Of a stretch of 15,278 nt of DNA, positions 1 to 6,898 are shown piece by piece. The position numbers were made by a program, and so were the translations under genes. Every line of letters begins with the position of its first letter. The first letter of the stretch is position 1. Origin of the DNA: Spirochaetaceae bacterium (GTDB lineage Bacteria > Spirochaetota > Spirochaetia > DSM-2461); NCBI GenBank assembly GCA_016342385.1, contig JAEINM010000047.1, positions 1-15,278 of the forward strand, read 5' to 3'. A model generated the notes under the pieces. That model was not told the origin of the DNA, did no database searches, and saw only the letters and a list, made by a program, of their open reading frames with translations.

Positions 1-178
1 AATCCCAAATGTATTATTTTTAGAGGGATTGCTATTGTGGATAATGAGATTTCGTTCTCAGCAGACAAACCGAACTCTGGGGTGGAATATTGGTGTTCAG
101 GATTGGTATGGTGGTCAGGTAGAACAGAATCTCATTATCCACAATAGCAATCCCTCTGTAAATAATACATTTGGGATT
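1..178. repeat. Imperfect inverted repeat at the window edge (arms 1-58 and 121-178)
   Basis: The reverse complement of 1-58 matches 121-178 at 54 of 58 positions, with a 62-nt spacer at 59-120. The four differences fall as two adjacent pairs (126-127 and 158-159 on the right arm). Read in the frame of the right arm, the flipped left arm encodes E-R-N-L-I-I-H-N-S-N-P-S-K-N-N-T-F-G-I against E-Q-N-L-I-I-H-N-S-N-P-S-V-N-N-T-F-G-I. It therefore looks like a diverged coding copy placed in opposite orientation, not an exact fold-back. It may be the joint between two inverted paralogous genes, a recombination site, or an assembly joint at a contig end. Confidence 0.85.
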
Positions 179-667
179 AGCCTGAATGGTGGATCTCGCC
201 AGGTTACCATTGCCAACAATTATATATATGGTCTTAAAGGGTCCGGTATTATAGTCGGATCCAGAGATCCGCAAGATAGGGAAGGAAATATCATCACCAA
301 TAATATTCTTCAGGATCCCGATTCCAACTCCCGTATTTTACAAGTTGAATCTTTGGAAGGTCTATCCATAGGGGATAATACATATTTCAACGAGGCTCCT
401 TCACGCTTTAGTTTATTCTCTGCAACCTGCACTTTTGAGGAATGGGTAGAGCTCACTGATGACAACTCAGCATATGCAGAGCATTCTTTTCCCGATCCAA
501 CAAGAAGCATAGAGACCTATCAGGAGTATATTGGAGAAGATGGAACAATCGATTCCTTTATCTCAGCCTGTCGAGAACAGAATCGTTTTAATCGGGATCA
601 GAGATACGCGGCGGAAGAAGTCAACCAATGGATCCGGGCGGGGTTCTCAGATTCCTTATCCAACTGA
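2..667 (+). CDS. Right-handed parallel beta-helix repeat protein, C-terminal part (5' end missing or rearranged)
   Basis: The frame is open to the left window edge and ends at TGA 665-667. The sequence shows stacked short beta-strand repeats rich in N, G, I and V (NLIIHNSNP, FGISLNGG, VTIANNYIYG, GIIVGSRDP, NIITNNILQDP), spaced about 22-25 residues as in pectate-lyase-like beta-helix proteins. A helical C-terminal segment follows (SIETYQEYIG...IDSFISACREQNRFN...AEEVNQWIRAGF). Such tails are common on secreted or surface polysaccharide-active beta-helix proteins. No catalytic residue can be assigned and the N-terminal export signal is not visible. Codons before about position 59 (IPNVLFLEGLLLWIMRFRS) lie in the left arm of the inverted repeat and do not look like beta-helix, so the real gene probably enters at about 59. 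A TTG at 29 could serve as a start but has no convincing ribosome binding site. No clear terminator follows. Confidence 0.7.
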   Translation: MPNVLFLEGLLLWIMRFRSQQTNRTLGWNIGVQDWYGGQVEQNLIIHNSNPSVNNTFGISLNGGSRQVTIANNYIYGLKGSGIIVGSRDPQDREGNIITNNILQDPDSNSRILQVESLEGLSIGDNTYFNEAPSRFSLFSATCTFEEWVELTDDNSAYAEHSFPDPTRSIETYQEYIGEDGTIDSFISACREQNRFNRDQRYAAEEVNQWIRAGFSDSLSN

Positions 668-766
668 TTTCCCGACTTACTCTACAGAATAAAACCCTAG
701 TCGAGATTATTGAAGCCGGGAATCTCACATAATGACCAGAGCCTCTCTCATTCAATAACCGATGAC

Positions 767-795
767 TTGACAAAATATCTATCTTATATTATTAA
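767..795 (+). promoter_or_regulatory. Sigma70-type promoter of the membrane protein-marR unit
   Basis: A perfect TTGACA -35 box (767-772) is followed after 17 nt by TATTAA (790-795), a four-of-six match to TATAAT. Transcription would start near 802. The start codon at 847 is preceded by GGAGG at 836-840. Confidence 0.6.
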
Positions 796-796
796 T

Positions 797-826
797 ATGT
801 ATATGCAATACATGTATATACATGTA
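797..826 (+). promoter_or_regulatory. Palindromic operator, probably bound by the MarR protein encoded downstream
   Basis: TACATGTATATACATGTA at 809-826 is a perfect 18-bp palindrome. A second inverted repeat overlaps it on the left: ATGTAT (797-802), 5 nt, ATACAT (808-813). Both sit at or just after the predicted transcription start, where a bound repressor would block initiation. MarR dimers usually bind AT-rich palindromes of about 16-20 bp in their own promoters. The palindrome is seen directly; its link to this MarR is inferred. Confidence 0.6.
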
Positions 827-846
827 AAAACATCTGGAGGTTTTAT

Positions 847-1242
847 ATGAATATTATTCGAATTATTGCCGTTATTTTGACACTTGGTTGTTCACTGCTC
901 TTTATTACCAGTATTTTTTCCTATGGAGACAGGGAGAAGGGTTTGAGGATACACAAGGAGATGCCCGGTTCTGCGGATTTGAAAATAATCAATATCAAGA
1001 ACATTGTCACATTTCTCACAGGATTGCTCTTTCTCTGTGCTGCAGGGGGATTTATTCTGCAATGGGATTTCCTGAACTGGGCCGGTATAATCGGATCAGC
1101 TATATTTGTCCTTTTTTATATCTATGAACTAATTTTGTGGGGGCGGAATCATCCTCCTGTCTGGGGTGGATTTCTCATGTTCGGAACACTTTCAATATTA
1201 ATCGGTCTCTACAGTCTGTATCATCTGAGGATTTCCGTATAA
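847..1242 (+). CDS. Small four-helix integral membrane protein, function unknown
   Basis: The product has 131 residues. Four hydrophobic stretches lie at about residues 5-24, 50-72, 76-98 and 105-127. A charged loop (GDREKGLRIHKEMPGSADLK, 27-46) separates the first from the rest. No cysteine pair, transporter motif or catalytic signature stands out, and I do not recognise the family. The start has a good ribosome binding site (GGAGG at 836-840, 6 nt before ATG). The stop is 11 nt before the MarR start, so the two form one transcription unit behind a palindromic operator. By analogy with other marR-linked membrane proteins it could be involved in stress response or efflux, but nothing in its sequence proves that. 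Confidence 0.75.
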   Translation: MNIIRIIAVILTLGCSLLFITSIFSYGDREKGLRIHKEMPGSADLKIINIKNIVTFLTGLLFLCAAGGFILQWDFLNWAGIIGSAIFVLFYIYELILWGRNHPPVWGGFLMFGTLSILIGLYSLYHLRISV

Positions 1243-1253
1243 AATCATTTCCT

Positions 1254-1703
1254 ATGGTGAGCTGGGAAGAATCGAGTAAAACTGTCGGATTTAAAGTCAA
1301 TAAATTAAATGCACTCTTAAGGTCTGAATTTCAGGGAATACTTCATAAAGCCGGTTGGAAAATAACGCCGGAACAATGGGGAACTATTCATTTCCTTATA
1401 CATAATCCCGGATCAACACAGACAGTTCTTGCCTCAGCATCCAGACGGGATCAGACCAGTATTACCCGTTTGCTTGATGGTCTGCAGCGCCATGGATTAA
1501 TCGAACGGAGAAATGACCAGTCAGATAGAAGAATTTTCCGGATTTTCTTAACTGAGGAAGCTGAACGAATGTATATGGTCACTTTCTCAAGTGTTGAGGA
1601 ATTCAATTTAAATCTGAAAAAATGTCTTTCTGATTCTGAAGGTGAGAAACTGATAGAGCTTATGGATAAACTTTATCAATCCCTGATTGTGGATGAATCA
1701 TAG
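1254..1703 (+). CDS. MarR-family transcriptional regulator
   Basis: A 149-residue winged helix-turn-helix repressor of typical MarR length. The DNA-binding domain spans about residues 36-100. It includes ITPEQWGTIHFL (helix 2 region), the recognition helix around RRDQTSITRLLDGLQRHG (64-81), and the wing RRNDQSDRRIFRIFLT with the conserved D91-R92-R93. The flanking N- and C-terminal helices (2-35 and 101-147) would make the dimer interface. ATG 1254 is chosen because the protein then begins just before the first MarR helix; the open frame runs further upstream only as overlap with the preceding gene. There is no strong ribosome binding site, so translation is probably coupled to the membrane protein gene. 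The protein probably represses its own operon through the 797-826 palindromes. Its ligand cannot be predicted; its only cysteine is C124, in the C-terminal dimerisation region. Confidence 0.9.
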   Translation: MVSWEESSKTVGFKVNKLNALLRSEFQGILHKAGWKITPEQWGTIHFLIHNPGSTQTVLASASRRDQTSITRLLDGLQRHGLIERRNDQSDRRIFRIFLTEEAERMYMVTFSSVEEFNLNLKKCLSDSEGEKLIELMDKLYQSLIVDES

Positions 1704-1754
1704 ATTGAATGCTCTCCTCCGGGAGACGGCCATTCTGAAATAACGAGGATTAAA

Positions 1755-1892
1755 ATGAAAATTACTGTATTAATTGAAAATGAAATTCGGGATACAACTA
1801 CAGCAAATTTAGAAACTTTTCATGGGTTGAGTTGATATATTGAGACAGGTAATAAGAAAATTCTATTTGATGTGAAAAGCTTAAGCAAATGA
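1755..1892 (+). pseudogene. Remnant of an MBL-fold metallo-hydrolase gene
   Basis: Reading from ATG 1755, behind an intact CGAGGA ribosome binding site (1744-1749), gives MKITVLIEN, then TTTANLETFHGLS, a TGA stop at 1833-1835, then YIETGNKKILFDVKS and another TGA at 1890-1892. The pattern MKITVLVEN...HGLS-x-YIET...KILFD is the N-terminus of a family of metallo-beta-lactamase-fold hydrolases found in archaea and anaerobic bacteria. In intact members ILFD is followed by TG and then the metal-binding HxHxDH region, neither of which is present here. The gene thus has an in-frame stop and has lost about the last four fifths. The family call rests on recalled sequence pattern. Nothing else coding is visible between 1704 and 2004. 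Confidence 0.7.
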
Positions 1893-1932
1893 ATACGGGT
1901 AGTTACATCGAAATATAAAACTATATACTAAA

Positions 1933-1960
1933 AATCATTGGGGATAAATGATTCCTTTTT
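1933..1960 (+). terminator. Weak hairpin with T-run, possible terminator
   Basis: AATCATT (1933-1939) and AATGATT (1947-1953) form a 7-bp AT-rich stem with a 7-nt loop, followed by CCTTTTT. It would end transcripts from the marR side before the next promoter, but the stem is weak. Confidence 0.3.
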
Positions 1961-1969
1961 CCAACCTCT

Positions 1970-2003
1970 TTGTTGTTTAACATTAGATATGATATAATAT
2001 CAT
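1970..2003 (+). promoter_or_regulatory. Promoter with overlapping palindrome for the small protein-nucleotidyltransferase pair
   Basis: A perfect TATAAT (1993-1998) lies 17 nt after TTGTTG (1970-1975). The -10 box is inside an inverted repeat ATGATAT-A-ATATCAT (1989-2003) that ends one base before the ATG at 2005. The expected transcription start, 6-8 nt after the -10 box, falls on the start codon itself, and no Shine-Dalgarno sequence is present. A protein bound to the repeat would occlude the promoter, as in autoregulated toxin-antitoxin units. Confidence 0.6.
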
Positions 2004-2004
2004 T

Positions 2005-2202
2005 ATGCAAAATAGAATGGACCGCAGTAAAATTATCATTTCAAACCAGAAAGAATTGGATAAATCTGATCGTATTGATTTATTGCATGTCTCAGCGGAA
2101 GAGCGATTTAGAACAATAACATACTTAAGGGAATGTTTTTATGGCCCAGAGGCAACTACCGGTAGACTTCAAAGAGTTTATACAGTGCTTAAACAATCAT
2201 AG
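2005..2202 (+). CDS. Small 65-aa protein encoded upstream of and overlapping a nucleotidyltransferase
   Basis: A short charged protein. Its core reads ELDKSDRIDLLHVSAEERFRTITYLRECFYG followed by TGRLQRVYTVLKQS. Small proteins of similar pattern (a D-x-x-D-R stretch, S-x-E-E-R-x, L-R-E, then G-R-L-Q-R-V-Y) are, as I recall, often encoded directly upstream of MNT/AbiEii-like nucleotidyltransferases, which supports it as a real gene. No DNA-binding motif, membrane segment or metal site is evident; it looks helical. It has its own -10 box 6 nt before the ATG and no ribosome binding site, which suggests a leaderless mRNA. Its last 62 nt overlap the next gene in another frame. It could be the antitoxin or a partner subunit, but this is inference. 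Confidence 0.65.
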   Translation: MQNRMDRSKIIISNQKELDKSDRIDLLHVSAEERFRTITYLRECFYGPEATTGRLQRVYTVLKQS

Positions 2203-2593
2203 TGTAAGGTATCTCCTTGTCGGAGGATGGGCTCTTGGTGTTTATGGAAATCCTAGGGCTACAAAAGATATTGATTTTTTGATTGCAATAGACAGTACGA
2301 ATATATCACAGCTACAGGAATCTCTTCATGAATTCGGTGCTCCCACAGTTAGTAGTGAGGTTTTTAAGGTAAGAGGAAATATTTTTCGAATGGGTAGCTC
2401 TCCAATTCAAATTGATATTATAAATCATGCTGACGGGATAAATATAGATGAGTGTTTTCCCAGACGGCAAATAATTGAGGTCGATGGTCTAAAAATTCCT
2501 GTTATTTCGAAAGCTGACCTGATTGTAAATAAACGCTCATCCGGTAGACTAAGAGATCTAGCCGATGTTGAATATTTGGAAAGTGACGAATAA
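2141..2593 (+). CDS. Nucleotidyltransferase-fold protein (MNT/AbiEii/DUF6036-like)
   Basis: A 150-residue minimal nucleotidyltransferase of the polymerase-beta superfamily. The signature is LLVGGWALGVYGNPRATKDIDFLI, with G28-G29 and the metal-binding pair D43-x-D45. A third acidic residue is in QIDIIN (D92), so all three catalytic carboxylates are present. The C-terminal segment ISKADLIVNK(x)SGRLRDLADVEYL (122-146) is typical of this branch. ATG 2141 is chosen because TAAGGGAA (2126-2133) lies 7 nt upstream and the 13 residues before the core match the usual N-terminus, despite the 62-nt overlap. Related proteins transfer nucleotides to proteins or tRNA, as antitoxins in MNT-HEPN pairs or toxins in AbiE systems. 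No HEPN partner is nearby. The gene is more AT-rich than the housekeeping genes to its right, in keeping with horizontal acquisition. Confidence 0.85.
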   Translation: MAQRQLPVDFKEFIQCLNNHSVRYLLVGGWALGVYGNPRATKDIDFLIAIDSTNISQLQESLHEFGAPTVSSEVFKVRGNIFRMGSSPIQIDIINHADGINIDECFPRRQIIEVDGLKIPVISKADLIVNKRSSGRLRDLADVEYLESDE

Positions 2594-2621
2594 TCTTCTA
2601 AAATGGGAGAGTCATCTCAGA

Positions 2622-4151
2622 TTAAAAATCCCGGATTATTGCCATAGAACCCTTAATTCCGTCAGCAGCAGAACTGATTATCCCTCCCGAGTAGCCGCTT
2701 CCCTCTCCATTTATATAGAGGTTGCTGAATCGGTCTGCAAGTCCATCTTTATTCCTGTGTACTTGAATCAGTGCACTTGTCTTACTCTCCAGCCCCAGGA
2801 TATTCCCTTTTTCAAAGCCTTTCAGTTTCCGGGAAAAATCGGAAAGGCCTCTTTTTAAGGCATGGGAAACAAAAGGGGGTAGAAGTTCACTCAAGTTGTA
2901 ATTGATTAAACCCAACGGGTAGCTCGAGTTTTGTATGTTCCCTGAATTGCTGCCCCTTAGAAAGTCTTCGATTGTCGATGCTGGTGCCCTAAAATCCTCA
3001 ATGTGAAAAGACTGTTCCAGTTTTTCCAGCCATTCCAGTGATTCCAGGGGATCTATTGGTCTCTTTAGGATTGATTCCAGATTAATTCCCGCAACAATGG
3101 CCGCATTGGCAAAGGGGGAATTCCTGTTGTAAAGACTCATGCCGTTAACAATATTCACATCTTTGTAGGGCGCTGCAGGAACAACTTTCCCTCCGGGACA
3201 CATACAGAAGCTGTATACCGGTAGTTCATTGTCTGCCGAACTGGTCAATCTGTACTCTGCGGCTTTCACTCCTTTTAAGGATGTACAGCCCCACTGGGCT
3301 TCATTTATCAGTTCCTGATGATGCTCAACACGGGAACCTATGGCAAAATTCTTGTTTCTGTATTGCACCCCTTTTTTTATCAGGTACTTGTATGTCTCAT
3401 AAGAGGAATGTCCTGTGGCAAAGAGAAAAACATCGCCCTCTATCGTTCCGAGGGAACTTTCCAGTGATTTAACTTTTCCACTGCCTACGTTAATATCTGA
3501 AACAAGGCAGTCAAATATAACTGAACCTCCCCGGTCAATGAACATCTTGCGAAGATTTTCAGTCATAATAAGAAGATTATCACTTCCCAGATGGGGGTGG
3601 GTCATATAAGCAATCTCTTCAGGGGCTCCCGCCTCAATATAGGTCTGTAAGATGAAGGCTTTTTCGGCAGATATTTTTTTTGTCCGGCTTGTCAATTTCC
3701 CGTCGGAAAATGTCCCGGCACCACCTTCTCCAAAAGCATAGTTGCTGTTTTCAGTAAAGCTATTTTCTCTCTCGAAAAAATCAATGTCAGCTTTTCTCTG
3801 TATGACATCTTTTCCTCTTTCAACCAGTATTGTTTTGAACCCCCCTTTCTGAAGTGTATAGGCCGCAAAAAAACCGGCTGGACCGGACCCGATAACGACG
3901 GCTTTTTTATCTCTTTTTTTATAGGGAATCTTAAGAATACTTGTTTGCGGCCTTTCTCCGCCGGCTAGCTCATTTGAAGTGACAGCTACTTTCAGTTGCC
4001 AATGGATCTTGTTTTTTTTTCGGGCATCGAGACTCTTTTTCCCGATAACTTTTGTGAATCTTTTAATGTTAAGAGTTTTTTCTATTTCCCTGTTTAATGA
4101 ATCATCATCGTAGTCAGTTGGTAGCTTTATTAATATTTCACGGAAACCCAT
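2622..4151 (-). CDS. COG2509-type FAD-dependent oxidoreductase
   Basis: A 509-residue flavoprotein. It has the N-terminal alpha/beta domain of this family (1-80), which ends with KNKIHWQLKVAV. The dinucleotide-binding motif VVIGSGPAGFFAAY (85-98) follows, with E111 closing the second strand. Then comes the family hallmark FGEGGAGTFSDGKLTSR (140-156), a CMCPGGKVVPA segment, and a C-terminal FAD-contact motif (NLYINGEGSGYSGGIISSAADG). This group of predicted NAD(P)/FAD dehydrogenases is widespread but its substrate is not established. It is expected to be cytoplasmic, as no signal peptide or membrane segment is seen. The gene converges on the nucleotidyltransferase gene with a 28-nt gap and diverges from topA. 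No clear Shine-Dalgarno sequence precedes the ATG, but the N-terminal motif supports this start. Confidence 0.88.
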   Translation of the reverse strand: MGFREILIKLPTDYDDDSLNREIEKTLNIKRFTKVIGKKSLDARKKNKIHWQLKVAVTSNELAGGERPQTSILKIPYKKRDKKAVVIGSGPAGFFAAYTLQKGGFKTILVERGKDVIQRKADIDFFERENSFTENSNYAFGEGGAGTFSDGKLTSRTKKISAEKAFILQTYIEAGAPEEIAYMTHPHLGSDNLLIMTENLRKMFIDRGGSVIFDCLVSDINVGSGKVKSLESSLGTIEGDVFLFATGHSSYETYKYLIKKGVQYRNKNFAIGSRVEHHQELINEAQWGCTSLKGVKAAEYRLTSSADNELPVYSFCMCPGGKVVPAAPYKDVNIVNGMSLYNRNSPFANAAIVAGINLESILKRPIDPLESLEWLEKLEQSFHIEDFRAPASTIEDFLRGSNSGNIQNSSYPLGLINYNLSELLPPFVSHALKRGLSDFSRKLKGFEKGNILGLESKTSALIQVHRNKDGLADRFSNLYINGEGSGYSGGIISSAADGIKGSMAIIRDF

Positions 4152-4287
4152 ATTTGTGAGATTACTTTAAAATAATTAGCATAACAAGCAAATAAGCGAA
4201 GTATTGGCGGGAAGTTCGGACAAAGCATCATTCCGAGGGATTATTGCTGAAGAAATACCGAAATATAGGGAAATATCAAAAATTGCC

Positions 4288-4316
4288 TTGACAATAATGA
4301 AAACCTTGTTTAACAA
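4288..4316 (+). promoter_or_regulatory. Possible topA promoter
   Basis: A perfect TTGACA (4288-4293) is followed after 17 nt by TAACAA (4311-4316), a weak -10 box. The rest of the 217-bp divergent spacer (4152-4368) shows nothing I can assign. Confidence 0.45.
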
Positions 4317-4368
4317 TTCATTTCTGAATGAGTCCTCAATGGTTTAATATTATACTCGGGAGGAGCCA

Positions 4369-6870
4369 GTGCCTGAAACTGCTTCTATAAGTAAAGAAAC
4401 AACAAAAGCTGCACCCAAAAAAACGGCAGCAAAAAAGACCGTCTCAAAGAAGTCTGCAGCTAAAAAAACAGCTGCTCTAAAGACTGGTGCTAAGAAAAAG
4501 ATAAAAAAACTGCTTATCGTGGAAAGTCCCGCGAAGGCAAAAACGATAAAAAAAATTCTGGGAAGAGATTTCTCTGTTAAGGCTTCGGTCGGTCATATCC
4601 GCGACCTGAAAAGCGGAAGAGGAAAAAAAGCATTCGGGATTGATATCGAAAACGATTATAAACCGGAATACACGGTTATAAAAGGGAAAGAGAAAACAGT
4701 CAAAGAGCTCCAGAAAGCTGCTTCCGATGTTGACGAGATCTACCTGGCTCCCGACCCCGACCGCGAGGGAGAAGCCATAGCCTGGCACCTGAAAGAGATT
4801 ATCGGTGAAACTGATAAACCAATCAAGCGGGTCACTTATTCTGCAGTAACCAAAAAAGCGGTTCTCGATGCAATAGAAAATCCCGGAGAGATCAATATGG
4901 ACCGAGTCCACGCTCAACAGGGGAGGCGGATTCTCGATAGGCTTGTGGGATTCAGTCTTTCTCCCTTTCTCTGGAAGAAAGTCGCCAAAAATCTCAGTGC
5001 CGGAAGAGTTCAGTCTGTTGCTGTCCGCATGGTCGTTGATCGTGAAAGAGAGATAGCCGCTTTTATCCCCGAAGAATTCTGGCGAATCAATGCCTCTATT
5101 TTTCCTGAAGGGAAGAAAAAAGAACTATTCGAGGCAGCTCTGAAGACGTGGAAGGGGAAAAAATTCGCTCTCGGTACAGATTTTGCCGAAAAGGGTGAAT
5201 CTGTCAAAGAAATTGCAGAAATTCTTAGGAATGCAGATTATAAAGTTGAAAAAGTCGATAAAAAGCGCTCCAAGGGAAAACCGGGCGCACCATTTATCAC
5301 ATCTACACTGCAACAGGCCGCCAGTACCAAGTTAAGTTTCGGCACTTCGAAAACAATGTCGGTTGCCCAGAAGCTATATGAGGGAATCGAACTGGAAAGT
5401 GGACTGACCGGTTTGATTACTTATATGAGAACAGACTCGACCAACATTGCTCCTGAAGCGATAGAAGAGGTTAGAGCCTTTATTAATGATACATATGGTG
5501 ATAAATACCTCCCGGCAAAGGAAAATGTTTACACTTCCAAAAAAAAAGCTCATGAGGCTATCCGTCCATCATCTGTAGCCAATACTCCGGAGATGGTTAA
5601 ACCCTTTTTGACTAAAGATCAGTTTCGCTTGTATGAGATAATCTGGCAGAGATTTGTCGCATCACAGATGAATCCTGCAGAATACGACATAACTACAGTA
5701 ACCATTTCTGCCGACCAGGGGATTTTCGAAGCCAAGGGTCGAGTCGAAGTATTTAAGGGCTATACAGTTCTTGTTGGTGAAAATAAAATTGTCCAGAAGG
5801 GTAAAGAGGAAGATAAATATCAGAAACTTCCCAAGCTGGATACAGATAGTCCTGTTGAACTTGACAACCTGGAAGAAACTCAGCACTTTACGAAACCGCC
5901 ACCAAGATATTCTGAAGCCAGTCTAGTTAAAGCCATGGAAAAAGAGGGGATTGGACGACCTTCCACATATGCTCCCATTATTAAAACGATCCGCGATAGA
6001 GGATATGTGAGATTGGAGAAGCGGGCTTTTCACGCAACAGAGCTTGGAATGGCTGTGAATGATATTCTCTTGAGAAATTTCACCAATATTATGGATCTGC
6101 AGTTTACGGCAGGTATGGAAGAAAGTCTTGATGAAGTTGAACAGGGGAATAAAGACTGGGTCAGAGTTATCGATGAATTTTACAAGCCATTTCTCTCCAG
6201 GCTCGAAGAGGCTATGGAAAAAGCGGAACCTCTGAAGGGAAGGGATTATGACGGGGAAGAAACCTGTCCCCTCTGTGGCGGTCCTCTGGTCATTCGCTAT
6301 TCAAAAAATGGAGCCTTTCTCGGATGTAAGAACTATCCCGAATGCAAAGGTTTAATTTCTATGCCCGGTGGTGAGTTTGACGATGATGATGAAGACAGTG
6401 ATATAAAAGCTGTCGAAGTGGATTGTCCCGAATGCGGAAAACCGATGATCTTAAAAACATCGCGCTATGGAAAGAAGTTTTATGCCTGTACGGGATACCC
6501 CGAATGCAAAACGACACTATCAGCCGATAAAGAAGGTAAGCCCGTAGAAATGCCGAAAATCGAAAGGGACTGCAATAAATGCGGTAAACCTATGGTGGTA
6601 AAAGCCGGACGTTCGGGAAATTTTCTGGCCTGCAGCGGTTATCCCGATTGTAAGAATACTCTGCCTATAGACAAAGATGGCAATGTGGTTGACGTTCCCG
6701 ATGTGAGTGGAGAAATCTGCGATAAGTGCGGATCAGAGATGGTTGTCAAAATGGGTCGACGTGGTCCCTTTTTGGCCTGTAGTGCTTTCCCCAAATGCCG
6801 CAATGCCAAGCCCTTGCCCGGAGGTGAACCTTCAGCTGCCTCAGGAACCGGGAAGAAAGAAAAAGAGTAA
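4369..6870 (+). CDS. topA: DNA topoisomerase I (type IA)
   Basis: An 833-residue type IA topoisomerase, which relaxes negative supercoils by cutting one strand through a 5'-phosphotyrosine. Residues 9-47 are a lysine/alanine-rich tail of KK(T/S)AAKK units resembling histone H1 tails. The Toprim domain follows, with E52 (IVESPAKAKT) and the metal-binding D129-x-D131-x-E133 in DPDREGE. The active-site tyrosine is Y352 in GLITYMRTDST. The C-terminus has four CxxC...C(x5)C zinc ribbons at 633-659, 686-713, 735-761 and 784-810, and an acidic linker follows the first. The start is GTG 4369, placed 5 nt after GGAGG within GGGAGGAG (4358-4365). E. coli TopA is slightly longer (865) and lacks the basic N-tail. 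ftsH follows after 168 nt. Confidence 0.97.
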   Translation: MPETASISKETTKAAPKKTAAKKTVSKKSAAKKTAALKTGAKKKIKKLLIVESPAKAKTIKKILGRDFSVKASVGHIRDLKSGRGKKAFGIDIENDYKPEYTVIKGKEKTVKELQKAASDVDEIYLAPDPDREGEAIAWHLKEIIGETDKPIKRVTYSAVTKKAVLDAIENPGEINMDRVHAQQGRRILDRLVGFSLSPFLWKKVAKNLSAGRVQSVAVRMVVDREREIAAFIPEEFWRINASIFPEGKKKELFEAALKTWKGKKFALGTDFAEKGESVKEIAEILRNADYKVEKVDKKRSKGKPGAPFITSTLQQAASTKLSFGTSKTMSVAQKLYEGIELESGLTGLITYMRTDSTNIAPEAIEEVRAFINDTYGDKYLPAKENVYTSKKKAHEAIRPSSVANTPEMVKPFLTKDQFRLYEIIWQRFVASQMNPAEYDITTVTISADQGIFEAKGRVEVFKGYTVLVGENKIVQKGKEEDKYQKLPKLDTDSPVELDNLEETQHFTKPPPRYSEASLVKAMEKEGIGRPSTYAPIIKTIRDRGYVRLEKRAFHATELGMAVNDILLRNFTNIMDLQFTAGMEESLDEVEQGNKDWVRVIDEFYKPFLSRLEEAMEKAEPLKGRDYDGEETCPLCGGPLVIRYSKNGAFLGCKNYPECKGLISMPGGEFDDDDEDSDIKAVEVDCPECGKPMILKTSRYGKKFYACTGYPECKTTLSADKEGKPVEMPKIERDCNKCGKPMVVKAGRSGNFLACSGYPDCKNTLPIDKDGNVVDVPDVSGEICDKCGSEMVVKMGRRGPFLACSAFPKCRNAKPLPGGEPSAASGTGKKEKE

Positions 6871-6898
6871 AAAAACACAAGATATGTATCTCTTTATG

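Noticed and set aside
1713..1726. Small hairpin TCTCC-TCCG-GGAGA just after marR as a terminator
   Set aside because: The stem is only 5 bp and no T-run follows.
1833..1835. In-frame TGA in the MBL-fold remnant as a selenocysteine or tryptophan codon
   Set aside because: TGA ends other genes here (beta-helix gene, metG). The frame also stops again at 1890 without the metal-binding region, so decay is the simpler explanation.
2565..2858. 97-codon plus-strand frame between the nucleotidyltransferase and oxidoreductase genes
   Set aside because: Most of it is antisense to the conserved C-terminus of the oxidoreductase, and no ribosome binding site was seen.
4477..4917. 146-codon minus-strand frame
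   Set aside because: It is antisense to the Toprim domain of topA and has no supporting signal.
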